Shown piece after piece: positions 17,693 to 27,951 of a stretch of DNA of 32,982 nt (positions are counted from its first letter, which is position 1; the number at the start of each line of letters is the position of its first letter). The stretch comes from Chara braunii. Its lineage: Eukaryota > Streptophyta > Charophyceae > Charales > Characeae. Location: assembly GCA_003427395.1 (NCBI GenBank), contig BFEA01000221.1:2073978-2106959 (forward strand), in the 5' to 3' direction. The notes beneath the pieces are model-generated. The model did not search any database and was not told the DNA's origin. It saw nothing but the letters and a program-made list of their open reading frames with translations. The translations under genes and the position numbers were made by a program.

Positions 17693-18087
17693 GTCAACCA
17701 TTTCACCTGAACATGTTTGACGGAACTTTGACCTTACCGTAGTCAACATGGTCTACATTCTTCTCCTCGAATCAGTGATAAGGCTACGGAAGTGTCTTCT
17801 TGACCAACGCATTGACTAACATAGTCAATGCGTTGACCAAATAGTCAATGCATTTGCAAGGCATCAGCAAGGGACCAGAGGTTGACCTCTGATTCCTCAA
17901 CAAATCTATCATTTTGTCAATGTGTTGACCAACAATGAATGAAAAGGTTCAGTCAACATCGCTGAAACCCGGGAAAAATGGTTGGAGCCTACTTTGAGAA
18001 AGTAAAAGGGAAACCTCTCGACATTGCCGTATGAGCGGAGAGGGTTTGGACTTTGACGTGTGAACTCTCTCACTCAGTCGTGTTGAC
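17693..18087. promoter_or_regulatory. Dense cluster of 15 TTGAC motifs
   Basis: TTGAC or its complement GTCAA starts at 17693, 17717, 17728, 17742, 17800, 17812, 17824, 17833, 17844, 17882, 17926, 17935, 17952, 18053 and 18083. About one would be expected by chance. TTGAC is the core of the W-box bound by plant WRKY factors. Two of the sites form a perfect 14-bp hairpin (CAACGCATTGACTA, loop ACA, 17805-17835). The cluster precedes a CpG-rich block at 18280-18480. It may be a regulatory region or simply a decayed short repeat. Confidence 0.45.
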
Positions 18088-18279
18088 GAAGATGATGTAG
18101 ATCAGTCTGTTGTTCAGCAGGTGCAAACAGCAAGGTTGAGGGGAAAAAAAAAGGATCAGTTTGTCCTCTGCTGCATTCGCTACATCCGCATCTGGTCTGT
18201 AGTTTCCGAAAATGATCCAACGGACAAGATAAGAGTTAGTCGGAAAGGGCAAAACGAGTGTTGAGAGGTTTTTCGAGAG

Positions 18280-18480
18280 GCGCAGGCGCCGACTGGTGAG
18301 CGCTAATTATGCAGCGCTAATTCGCGCGTCCACGCCACGGAACAATTTCCCGGCCCAAGCATGAATTCGCGCCGCGCGTGTAAGCGCGTGCTTTACCACT
18401 TACTTTCGAACGCGAAGAGACAAGGTGGGAAAACGGGGGGAGAGAATACGCCACGCCACGCCCCCGGGCGTGGCTACTCC
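18280..18480. other. CpG-rich block
   Basis: Many CG dinucleotides, with GCGC and CGCG words, the direct repeat AGCGCTAATT (twice, about 18299 and 18313) and the hairpin CCACGCCC-CC-GGGCGTGG near 18456-18473. Such a block could be an unmethylated promoter, but no convincing gene follows. Confidence 0.35.
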
Positions 18481-19010
18481 CAACTCAGCTAGAAACAGGA
18501 AGGAAGGGATGAGAAGGGGAGAGAAAGAAGACAGAAGGGACGAGCATCGAGGAGCGGGACGCATCTAAGTTGAGAAAAGGACAACGACGAATCGATTCAG
18601 TTTCCTCTTGGAGCAGACCGGGAAGGGAAGCAAGAGCACTCTCGCTACGACTTACCGCCAAGAGACAAGGCACGAAGACTCCGCTTGCTCTCTCCGAACC
18701 GAAAACTCGATTGTCTAACGTGAAATTGGGCGAGGGCAACGACAGGAACCAAGCTCAGCCACGCCGTGGCTCCAGGGAGGAGGAGGGAGACAACGAAGAA
18801 AGAGAGAGAGAAGACAAGCAAGAGAGTAGACGGAAGGGAAAAGACACGAAGGGAAAAGACAAAAGTGAGGAACGAGCCGGAGGTAGAAAAAGCAGAGGAA
18901 AGTAGAAGGGCAGTGAAGAAGGGGAGGCTAAGAAGAGGAAAAGACAGCAAAGAACGGAGTGAAGAATTTCGCAGCAGGGACTCACCAGCAAAGAGAGACA
19001 AGCGTTAGGA
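18481..19010. other. Purine-rich segment with a low-complexity frame
   Basis: The plus strand is GA-rich. It holds a 111-codon frame (18570-18905) rich in Arg, Lys, Glu and Gly, and overlapping pyrimidine-type frames on the other strand. The composition explains the frames, and I do not call a gene. Confidence 0.4.
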
Positions 19011-19321
19011 TGAGAGAGAATAATGAGGTGAGATCGTTCCTATTCTGAACCTGCTAGCATCAAGGAGGGTGGCGAAGAGGACAAACAACCTCCGTACCCA
19101 CAGAGGCGGAAGAGGCTACAACAAAGGACCCACAGCGTTAGGCAAGGATCGTCTTCTCTACGCATCAATCAGCGACAAGCGAATCTGAAGTGGAGAACCC
19201 TTCCCCCAAATAATAATAATGCGCAGGAAAATTACGTCTTAGATTCAAGTCGTCTTAGAGTCGACACCACACTCCCAAAGCACTCTCCCTAGTACTTACC
19301 AAACACACCCCACTATTCAAC

Positions 19322-19563
19322 CCCCACCCCAAATTCCCACTCCCCACAACATTTTTTCACATCTCATCCATCATCCACCATCCCTCCCATCCCCCAACCA
19401 ACCCCCCCCAACGATACTCCCCTCGACACTCCCCTCGAGACAACAGCCCTCCCCCGACGAACCCCCCCCACCCCAAATCCCCACTCCCCACAACCTTTTT
19501 TCACATCTCATCATCCACCATCCCTCCCATCCCCCAACCAACGCCATCGGCGATACTCCCCCC
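19322..19563. repeat. ~142-bp-period imperfect direct repeat beside the gap
   Basis: The block running from CCCCAAAT through CACTCCCCACAAC, TTTTTTCACATCTCATC and CCATCCCTCCCATCCCCCA to CGATACTCCC occurs at about 19322-19420 and 19464-19563. The right copy runs into the N gap, so the repeat is the probable cause of the break. Confidence 0.8.
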
Positions 19564-19649
19564 NNNNNNNNNNNNNNNNNNNNNNNNNNNNNNNNNNNNN
19601 NNNNNNNNNNNNNNNNNNNNNNNNNNNNNNNNNNNNNNNNNNNNNNNNN
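19564..19649. other. Assembly gap (86 N)
   Basis: A run of undetermined bases. The true length and content are unknown. Confidence 1.
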
Positions 19650-19679
19650 TATACACATCTAGATGTGTATAAGAGACAG
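19650..19679. other. Nextera mate-pair junction adapter left in assembly
   Basis: The 30 bases are TATACACATCT followed by the complete 19-base Tn5 mosaic end AGATGTGTATAAGAGACAG. This is 30 of the 38 bases of the circularisation junction used in Nextera mate-pair libraries, with the first 8 hidden in the N gap. It is synthetic and not part of the organism. Sequence to the right of it may have been joined to the left side by the mate-pair ligation only. Confidence 0.95.
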
Positions 19680-20100
19680 CCCTTGACATCATCCACGCCG
19701 AACAAACTAACCCACACCACCGTCAGGCGACCCAGCCACGTTTCCACTCCCACTCCCACTCCCACCCTCCCTCCAGCCCACCGCCAGGCATCATCCCAGG
19801 ACCACACCCGGGATAAGGAATGATTATTAATCGGGGAATGTTAATTAAAGCTAAACTGCCAGTATTCATCCACTGCCAAGACATTATTATCCTTATTGTT
19901 AAAGTGCAATAATTAAATAATTAATGATAACTAAATTGCATTAATTCTTCAGGATTAACATTATTTCCATTATTAATTTTGATTTATTATCAATCTAGGA
20001 AAGATTAAATCTTACCCGGTGCATTCTTACCGTAGAAGGTTATAGTCAGAAATACCCTCCTTGAAGGGAGAGGGGGAACGCCACGCTGCTCATTATCAAA
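19680..20100. other. Anonymous, AT-rich after the adapter
   Basis: TTAAT and ATTATT-rich sequence at 19825-19990 without a gene. The upstream end of LINE-B may lie anywhere from here to about 20950. Confidence 0.4.
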
Positions 20101-20190
20101 TCCTTAATCATGCTGCTATCTATTGATCCTTTCACCACACTGTTGTCCCTACCGCTCCTATCGTCACGCTTTCGTCACGCTACTTAGGAT

Positions 20191-20551
20191 CCCCAAGTGG
20201 GGAGGGTACATGCTGCCCGAATTTCCTCATTTTTTCCTCGTAATTAAATCGCTCATCCTTCCCTGGAACAAAATCAGACGTTTGCTCTTGTCGGCTGTAT
20301 TAACTATCACTATCATTGTCTATACCAGGCCTGACACTGTCAGGTATTCAACAAAGGAGGCTCATTTTCAGCTGCATCCCCAAGAGGGAAGGACAAATGC
20401 TGCCAAATTTTTGAATCCTGTAGAGCACGCCTATTTTTTCTTTTTCACATCCTTGCAGTCGCACTTACACGCTCCCCAAGTGGGGAGGCGAAACTTTTTT
20501 TTTTTTTTTTTTTCAACGCTCTGTTCCGGATCTCACGCTCCCCAAGTGGGA
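20191..20551. repeat. Four spaced CCCCAAGTGGGG palindromes
   Basis: CCCCAAGTGGGG or a one- or two-base variant occurs at 20191, 20378, 20474 and 20540, usually followed by AGG and preceded by a CGCTAC or ACGCT word. They lie just upstream of LINE-B ORF1 and may be 5'UTR promoter repeats of that element. Confidence 0.6.
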
Positions 20552-21073
20552 AGGCTCCGGGCGTCTAGCACCACTCAGCGGCCCAACTGCAGGCCTACCT
20601 GAAGCAGCAACACTTCAACCAGACTGCTCTCAGCCCCCTAACATCCCACCAAACTAGATTCCAATCCAGCGCTTGACGGGAGACTAGGAGTTCTCAGAGC
20701 CCTTGGGGGGATTAGCAAGTCTAACTCTGAAATTGGTATCAATCCCAGCCCCCCAATAGAAACTATCTGCTACTGGGTCTTAACGAGACGCTGGGCACAC
20801 CAACGCCAACAGCTTGCACATCAGAGCCCTGCACAGCAGATAATAAAAGGGCAGGAAGGACAGACCAAGCGGCCCATAAACAAAAGCAAGGAGCAATCTG
20901 TGGGGACCACCAAGAAAGAAAGGCAAAGGAAATAACCAAAGGGGGAAAAGGATGGCAAGAGAAGGAATGGGAATGGAAACTCAGAATTGGCTTGCAGAGA
21001 AGACCAAAGTGAAGATGACAAAAAGGACAGAACTACTCGACATTGGAAATGGGCTTAAGGAGGAAGTGGTGAT

Positions 21074-22441
21074 ATGGGAATATCTGAGAGAATCGCTGCC
21101 GTCCCTGACGAGTTCTATTCTAAACATGCAGTCCTCTTCACTTTCTCCAAAAAAAGCCAGGAACTCAACAGGGCGGAAAAGTTGAAATGGCTGTGGGAAA
21201 AACTCAAGAATATAGAACCGATCCCGGGAACGGAACCCAAAGTAACATTTCACAGCAGAGGAAGGAACACAATAATGGTTGTCTGCAAAGAGGAAAAACA
21301 GGCAGAATTCCTTAAGAACAAATCCTTCACCTGCAATTCGTCAGTGGTTACGGTCTACCCTTGGGCGCCAGCCAAAGCAGCACAAGCCTCCCCCTCTAGG
21401 TACCGACAGCAGTTGATGCAAAAGTACTTCTGGATTCAGTTCGATGGAATACGGGAGGGGCTGCACGGGGCAATCAAGGCAAGATTGCAGGAGGAGTACG
21501 GCCAATTTCCGATCGTGGATTGGATCACACCTACTCCGGACTTCCTGGTACCACAGCATGATACCATGAAGGCATGCCTAAACACCCAGGGTGCAGTCTC
21601 ACCGCAATTACCAGAAATCTGGCACTTTGCAGTCAGAGACCAAATAGTGAAGGTCGTAGTCTCCACCAAAAGCAACCCGTTGTGCTTCAAATGCAGACAG
21701 AGAGGACACATGGGAACAGACCCAAGGTGCCCAAAGAATGCAGACTCGGCAAGAAACAGGCCTTTGAAACCAACCAGCCCCGAGGAGGTCGAGGGAGAAC
21801 CAGGCTTCTGGTTTGTCAGGGATGACAGCGGCTGGCAAACCAAGAAGATCGGCAAGAAGTCCACCAAGATTTTCACAACGGATCAGATCTTAAACAAAGA
21901 AAGAGCGCAGGAAGAGAGGAGGTTAAGGGACCTCCAAATGGACCTGGACGAAACGGGGGAGCTGCCAGAAAGGAACTGGTTGGAAGTGGTAAGAGAAGGG
22001 AAGAGGAAAGGGACGCAGATGGGGACAACAGCAAACAACACACCGGACAGCGTGGTGGTACAATACACGCGCAAAGGGAACTCACGAGTGGGCCGAGAAA
22101 AGGAAGCCAATGCAGAGAACGGAGAGGCGCAAGGGCAGGATGTGGAAATGTTCGAGGACAGAAGAAGTGGGACAAAGAGGAAAGGGGGGGAGATCACCAA
22201 AGAAGAACCCATCAGAAGAAAAGTTGAAGAAGACTACTATTGTGGGCAAGAAGAAGAGGAATGGGAAAACAGACCCATCGAGGAAATCAGGGAATACATT
22301 CAAACAATGAAGGCACAGAGGGCAAGTATGTTTGAGTTGCATATGGCCTACGTGAGAGAGGAAGTGAAGGCAAGGGTGGAGGAGATCCCACTCACAGCAA
22401 ACCCATATGAGCCGCTCAAGGAGGAAGAGGAAATGGCATAA
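21074..22441 (+). CDS. LINE-B ORF1, N-terminal 455 codons with CCHC knuckle
   Basis: The best-preserved ORF1 part. Residues about 15-200 form a folded region with KHAVLFTFSKKS, WLWEKLKNIEPI and KYFWIQFD, similar in layout to the N-terminal domain of plant LINE ORF1 (DUF4283-like; my reading, not a search result). A zinc knuckle follows, C204-X2-C207-X4-H212-X6-C219, with six residues before the last Cys where four are usual. After it come charged low-complexity stretches. ORF1 binds the element RNA. The start is uncertain: the ATG at 20952 opens another frame that overlaps this one until about 21300, so a frameshift near 21075 is possible. A TAA at 22439-22441 ends it early; the frame continues after it with clear homology to LINE-A. 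Confidence 0.8.
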   Translation: MGISERIAAVPDEFYSKHAVLFTFSKKSQELNRAEKLKWLWEKLKNIEPIPGTEPKVTFHSRGRNTIMVVCKEEKQAEFLKNKSFTCNSSVVTVYPWAPAKAAQASPSRYRQQLMQKYFWIQFDGIREGLHGAIKARLQEEYGQFPIVDWITPTPDFLVPQHDTMKACLNTQGAVSPQLPEIWHFAVRDQIVKVVVSTKSNPLCFKCRQRGHMGTDPRCPKNADSARNRPLKPTSPEEVEGEPGFWFVRDDSGWQTKKIGKKSTKIFTTDQILNKERAQEERRLRDLQMDLDETGELPERNWLEVVREGKRKGTQMGTTANNTPDSVVVQYTRKGNSRVGREKEANAENGEAQGQDVEMFEDRRSGTKRKGGEITKEEPIRRKVEEDYYCGQEEEEWENRPIEEIREYIQTMKAQRASMFELHMAYVREEVKARVEEIPLTANPYEPLKEEEEMA

Positions 22442-23379
22442 TATTATGCCCAGCAATACTGCCGAATTAAGAGAGACCGATCAAAGGTGCAAAAGAGAGG
22501 AGAGGGGAGCGAGGGTCAAGGAGCAAAAGGAGAATGGAGAGAGGACAGGTACAAGATGCCCGAACTGCCAGAGACCTACAACAAAAAAGGGGAGGAGGAA
22601 AAAAAAGAAGAAGGGAAATCAAAGGAGAGAGAAGGTGAAAGAAAACAGGGAACAAAGGGGGAACATCAAGGGGCAAAGGGAAGAAGGAAGGAAAGAGAAC
22701 AACCCGGGAGAACATCAAGAACAGGAAGAGCAGAACTGCAGTCTGCAGTGTTGGAAGCACAGATCCAAAGGCTGTCGGACCTGAATGAGGAAATGAGATT
22801 GACAACAGTCACAATGAGCTCCTTAAACGACTGCACGCAGGCCGAGTTCTGGAACAAGACCGTAACAACAAGCAAGATGTTGTTACCCTCAAGAGCGATC
22901 TTGGCCATGATGTTTGACGTGCAGACAGAGGACTGACAGATCGCAACAGCAACTAACTTCGCTCTCCCCAGATTGGAAAAGGGCCAAAGTATAGAGGAGA
23001 GGCTTACATCTGCGGTCTCTGAAAAGGAACCAGTCAAAGTTGGGCTGTTGGGGGAAACACTGACGGTACCCACCATGAATGGAAGGGGGACTGAAAGCAA
23101 GGAGGAAACCTCGGATGTAAGACCAGTGGTAGCCATATACAGCCAGGGTCTTCCTTAAAAAGCAACCTGCAATGGCGTCCTTGGTGGCAAATCTCACAGC
23201 TACCATACACAGCCCTTGGCACAAGTGCATTGCCGGAACTACCAGCGGCAAGCCTGGCAATCACCTTCGCCCATAAAATTCACAGGATGGGTCAAAGAGA
23301 GCTGGGAGACAGGCTGCAGGATCTGCAGGAGGTGGGAGAGGGGGCAACCTTGCGAACGATGTCCGCACCATCCCCTTGA
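22442..23379 (+). pseudogene. LINE-B ORF1, C-terminal part, broken
   Basis: Directly after the TAA at 22439 the same frame goes on (YYAQQYCRIKRD) and aligns with FYAAQYSMKTR in LINE-A, so the stop is a mutation. A long Lys/Glu/Gly-rich stretch follows, then the coiled coil AVLEAQIQRLSDLNEEM, a TGA at 22934-22936, further in-frame coding to about 23155 (SDVRPVVAIYSQ against VDLRPLLVELKE), a frameshift, and the C-terminal block LQWRPWWQISQLPYTALG, ending with a TGA at 23377-23379. Comparison of the two elements shows where each one is damaged. Confidence 0.75.
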
Positions 23380-23423
23380 ATTAAGCTGGATCAGCTAAAC
23401 CGGTTAGGCTGGAACTTTGAACC

Positions 23424-24300
23424 ATGGACGGGGGAGGTGAGCAAAATGAGGGAGGAGAGAAGGAGCATCACAGAGCAAAGAAAAGAGCGGAGCTAGATAT
23501 AAGATCATGGAACGTACATGGGCTGGCCACCCTTTTGTTGACCCCAGCAAAATGCTTCAGTTTAACAACTAACCTCAAAGGGTTTGACAACAACCCACCG
23601 GACATAGTCTGCATACAAGAAACACACCTAACCAGCTCCGATGAGCATAAAGCCATACAGGACGAAATAGAGAGAAGATTGAGGTACGTATGGAGAGCAG
23701 AATGGGTAAGTAGCCCCTGCTCAGCATCGGCGGGAGTGCTAATTCTCTTCCACGGAAAATCCAAAGCATTACAGCACTTACAAATAAGCCAAGTAACCAA
23801 GGATACCGAGGGAGGCAGGTGGATTAGGATAGATTTCAGCTACAGATAGGAAGGAATAACACTACTAAACATATACGCCCCAAACACTAACACCCAAAGA
23901 AAGGAATCAATAGAGGTCATCAAACAAGACTGCCCGAACAACCGGCATACCATAGCAGTGGGAGACTGGAATGCTACAGTAGACCCACTCCTTGACAGAA
24001 TATCCCATGCCAGGGAAGGGTATGATGAAGCGGAAGACCACATAATGCTAGACTTTATCACCGAGAAGGAACTAATAGACCCGTTCAGGACAAGATACCC
24101 AGACGCCAAGAGATTCACGTGCACTAGGAGGACACAACAGGGGAGAACATCCTTCTCTAGGATAGACTACTTCTTGATCTCATAATCACTATCAAGGGCT
24201 GTACTAGCTTCGACAGTCTTCAGAGCCCCCTCCTACGAGGGTTTTGACCACAAGCTAGGACTCATATTGAACTTTGGCCTAGATAATGTTGCAGGGCCAG
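23424..24300 (+). pseudogene. LINE-B ORF2 endonuclease domain, broken
   Basis: ORF2 begins with the ATG at 23424, 44 nt after the ORF1 stop. Visible motifs of an apurinic-type endonuclease: SWNVHGL (motif I with the catalytic Asn kept), CIQETHL, SAGVLIL, GDWNATVD, SFSRIDYF and FDHK. The last has Phe where other families have Ser (SDH). In-frame TAG at 23847-23849 and TAA at 24183-24185 interrupt it, and a frameshift near 24285 follows. This enzyme nicks the target DNA to start insertion. Confidence 0.85.
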
Positions 24301-24996
24301 GGATTCTACAAAGTCAACAGCTCCTTACTAAAGCTAGAGGGTTTTAGAAGGGTGGTTAGACAAACATGGGAAGGCTACACTCAGCAAATGCAAGGGGAGG
24401 ACACAGTCTCAAATTTCGGAAAAGCCCTACAGCAAGTAAGCAAGGAATTAAGCAAGGAGTCAAGAAACGAAGCCAGAAGAAGAAGGGAAAGACAAGAGCT
24501 CCTTGAGTCCATAGTAGAAACAACAGAATATAACTTAACCCGCAACCCAAGCTCTCCAATGTACGAAAACTTACTCTCTTCGGCAAAAGAGGAACTGGCC
24601 CAATGGGCAGACTGGAAGAGAAGGGGCCTGAGCATCAGAGCAAGGATAAAGGACTGGGAGAGTAACGAATCAATGACAAAGTTCTTTTTCCAAATAATCA
24701 AATCCAACTGCAGAAACAACAGGATCCTAGAACTGAGGGATGAAGGGGGAACCCTCAAAAACCAACAGAAAGAACTCCTACAAATAGCCACTAACTTCTA
24801 CAAAAAATTATATACATCACAGTCAACAGGAGAAAATAGTGGAGCTATCAGGAGGGCGAGGGAAAAGTTCCTGAGACACCTTGACACCTGCATCAAACCA
24901 GAAGCAGCAGCATACTTAGACAAAGACCTCTCACTAGCAGAAGTGCATGGAGCACTCGACTCCATGCAACCAAGGTCCCGGGCATCAACGGGCTAA
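24286..24996 (+). pseudogene. LINE-B ORF2 linker between endonuclease and RT
   Basis: Open segment of 236 codons with YKVNSSLLKLEGF, AQWADWKRRGLSIRAR, SMTKFFFQIIK and FYKKLYTSQS, matching the same order of words in LINE-A (EWEEWRNKGLRMRAR, KMTKYFFNRIK, FFQNLYTSK). A one-base change near 24970 shifts the frame just before KVPGINGLTKEFW. Confidence 0.8.
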
Positions 24997-26402
24997 CGAA
25001 AGAATTTTGGCAGGCGCACTTGCCTATGCTAGGGAGGGATCTCCTAAGATTTTACCAAGAAGCATATAAGAGAGGGACATTACGAGAAGACATTAGCACG
25101 GGAGTAGTAACACTACTATACAAGAAAGGGGAAAGGGAGGACATAAGAAATTATAGGCCAATATCCTTACTAACAGTAGCCTACAAAATAATAGCAAAGG
25201 TCCTAGCCAATAAAATAAGAAATGTAACTGATAAATGCTTCCATTTAGATCAAACAGGATTCATCCCAGGAAGATTCATACTGGACAACGTAATCTGTCT
25301 GAATGAAACAACCAAGTTAATATGAGACAAGAAGTTACAAGCTGCCATCCTCTTCTTTGACTTCGAAAAGGCCTACGATCAAGTCAACTGGGACTTCCTT
25401 CAGCAATGCATGGAGAAAATGGGAGTGGGGGCAGTTTTTAGGAGCTGGGTGAGAGTCGTGTACGCGGTCCCAAGGGGGAGAGTCCAAGTCAACGACCATC
25501 TATTCGATTCATACAGAATGACGAGATCGGTAAGGCAAGGAGGTTCACTAGCTGCTCCAATATTCCTCTTTGTCATGGAAGCAATAGCCACTTTTCTGCG
25601 GAAAGACCCCTCCATAGAAAGGTTACAGACCCTCGATGACGGACGGAATAAGCGGATCCATCTTCCAACAGTGATGCTATTCGCTGACGACCTAACAGTC
25701 CTCATAAGAGCGTCTGACTCATCCTTTCTAACACTAACGAAGGCTATGGAAGCCTTCCACCTAGCGTCGGAAATGAAGATAAATTGGAAGAAAACAATAG
25801 GATGGTGGATCTCAGAAACACCCCCCCCTCCAAGCAACGAATCAACACAGGGAATTCAATGGATGAACCACCAAGTCCTTTTTAAATTTCTGGGAATCAC
25901 AGTTACCCTAGCAGGGACCAGCAACTCAATAGCAGCGAGCCTGCTCGCAGCTGTCATGAATAAATATAAGGGTTGGCAAAAGATCTACACATCGTTGATG
26001 GGTAGGGCGATAGTCATCAATTCATCGATCTTCTCCATGGTCTGGTACACGACATCAATCTGGGACCCACCCACCAACTTCACAAAGGACATAAAGAGAA
26101 AAGCAACAGCCTACTTATGGACAGGGGACGCATCCAAGAACCAATTCATATCCAAAGTAGCCTGGAAATATGTAACCAACCCAATGGAGGAAGGAGGGAT
26201 CAGTCTCATAGATCCCGTAACGGAATATAAAGCTCTCCAGACAAAGTGGATCTTAAGGCTGTTGTTGAAAATGGAACCACCATGGCAAGAAATGGCCCTA
26301 TACCAAATAAGAAACCTGCTACCTTTTAAAGCACATGACAGCATAGAAGGTCATTCATGGATCATGAAAAGATATTGGACACCCAAAAGAGAAGGAGGCT
26401 GA
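24970..26402 (+). pseudogene. LINE-B ORF2 reverse transcriptase
   Basis: One frame from the shift near 24970 to a TGA at 26400, broken only by a TGA at 25323-25325. Visible RT motifs: VVTLLYKKGERED, RNYRPISLLT, DQTGFIPGR, FDFEKAYDQVNWDF with the first catalytic Asp, RQGGSLAAP and FADDL with the Asp pair (25680-25694). The RQGGS differs from the common RQGDP by two changes. The segment from 25410 on is 330 codons long without a stop. Then come the connection words YLWTGDASKNQF and VAWKYVT. A frameshift between 26380 and 26515 separates it from the C-terminal part. Confidence 0.85.
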
Positions 26403-26514
26403 CCTAGACAAAGGAACTAGTTACCGAATGCTGATCCCCCAAGCAGCCACTGGGCAAAACTGATAACAGCATGGAGGGAAGCTTTCCCACAAAGAAAGAA
26501 CAAAAGAAGAAATT

Positions 26515-27951
26515 TTGAGACAACCGCTGTTTGGGAATGACTTCTTGAAAGATCAGAATGGAAAGACATGGTCTCTCAAGGCGAGGGGGAAGAGATGGAG
26601 GACNTGGGTAGAGAGAGGCATATGGAAGATCGAACACATATGGGATGAAGGAAACAGCAAGTGGAAATCAGAAGGAGACCTTAGAACTAAACTGAGAGGC
26701 CATCACAATTTACAGCAAAATTTAGANGAATTGNTAGACAGTATCCCAATAGCTTGGAGNTCAACGCTAAAAAGAAGTATAGTTTGGAAGAAAGGTGACT
26801 GGGCAACATTGAAGGCACAAGAAACACCCTCNGTAGCCCTTCGTTTCNTANGANACGAGGGAACCGTTAGGCACATAGCCAAATTTGAAGTACATGAGTT
26901 GGAGAACGCAGATAAAGCAATAGTGGAGGTCAGAAAAGACACCCTAATCAACCTAGACTTTGCCCTACAAGACTTGAGGAAGGTCAGAGAACTTAAAAAT
27001 GAGCAAAAAGGACTAAGGAAGGGAAGAAAGAAGGCAGAACCCCCCCACTGTTTGTTTAGACCAAATAAAGACATATCGGAATTAGAAGTCGACCCCAACG
27101 AGTGGGGCTGGTATCAGAATAGAGGGAGGGGAAGGGCCAAAAAGTGGATCCCGCTGCACGAATACACAGTAAAACGGGGGTATAAGATAAGACGCAAACT
27201 AGAAAATCCACAACCGATCATAGCGGCAAGGTGGGAAAAAAACCTCCAAATAGACCGAGCCTTCTTGCAAACAATCCCATGGACCTACTATGCAACGATC
27301 AGGCCTCAGAAAGTGAGAAGCTTGCAATGGTTGATAATTTACATGGCAGTCCCTACCAATGAGTGGTTAGAAACAAAGAGGAGAAAGGAGGATAGAACAG
27401 AATCCTCAGCACACTGCCAAATGTGCCAAGAACAGGTAGCGGAAAAACTAACTCACTGCCTACTGGAATGCCAGCATGCCAAAGCGCTCTGGCTCAAGTG
27501 CAAAAAAGCTTGGTCCAACCTATCTAACAACGAATTCCCAACAGACCAATTCCTCCTACTAACAGCAATAGACAGAGAAGGCTTAATCCCTGAGGAGGAT
27601 AAGGAGATCACAGAGTTACTACGAAGAACAACCCTGTGGGTAATATGGAGAGCCAGATGTGGAAACACGATAGGAAAAAAGAAGATAACGGCAAACGAAT
27701 CATGGGAAGAGGCAAGGCAAATGGTAGAAACAGGAGTTAGAGTCGAATGGAAGCGAGTGCTGGGGAGAATGGACAAAGAAATAGACGATCAGAAGAGGAC
27801 TAAAATACAGAAAGAATTTGAACAACAGTGGCTGAAGGAGGGGCTAATGACAAGGATAAACGGGAAAACCCTTCAATTCACGAACTGGTGGGATCCGGAC
27901 AGCCCAAGAACAAGTCAGAATAGCACAAGCGCAATGGACTTAGACTGGTAA
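26515..27951 (+). CDS. LINE-B ORF2 C-terminal segment with zf-RVT-like zinc motif
   Basis: Open for 478 codons. The first codon is not a true start; translation would come from the RT. Motifs: WVERGIWKIEHIW near the beginning, ISELEVDPNEWGW in the middle, and at residues 301-319 C-X2-C-X9-H-X4-C (CQMCQEQVAEKLTHCLLEC). About 150 residues follow the zinc motif, with TLWVIWRARCG and a basic helical end, then LQFTNWWDPDSP. No RNase H is visible. Eight single undetermined bases (26604, 26727, 26734, 26760, 26832, 26848, 26851, 26854) create unknown residues and suggest several merged copies. Confidence 0.8.
   Translation: MRQPLFGNDFLKDQNGKTWSLKARGKRWRXWVERGIWKIEHIWDEGNSKWKSEGDLRTKLRGHHNLQQNLXELXDSIPIAWXSTLKRSIVWKKGDWATLKAQETPXVALRFXXXEGTVRHIAKFEVHELENADKAIVEVRKDTLINLDFALQDLRKVRELKNEQKGLRKGRKKAEPPHCLFRPNKDISELEVDPNEWGWYQNRGRGRAKKWIPLHEYTVKRGYKIRRKLENPQPIIAARWEKNLQIDRAFLQTIPWTYYATIRPQKVRSLQWLIIYMAVPTNEWLETKRRKEDRTESSAHCQMCQEQVAEKLTHCLLECQHAKALWLKCKKAWSNLSNNEFPTDQFLLLTAIDREGLIPEEDKEITELLRRTTLWVIWRARCGNTIGKKKITANESWEEARQMVETGVRVEWKRVLGRMDKEIDDQKRTKIQKEFEQQWLKEGLMTRINGKTLQFTNWWDPDSPRTSQNSTSAMDLDW

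Noticed and set aside
18570-18905. 111-codon Arg/Lys/Glu-rich frame as a nuclear protein
   Set aside because: Low-complexity purine-rich sequence; overlapping frames on the other strand are just as long.
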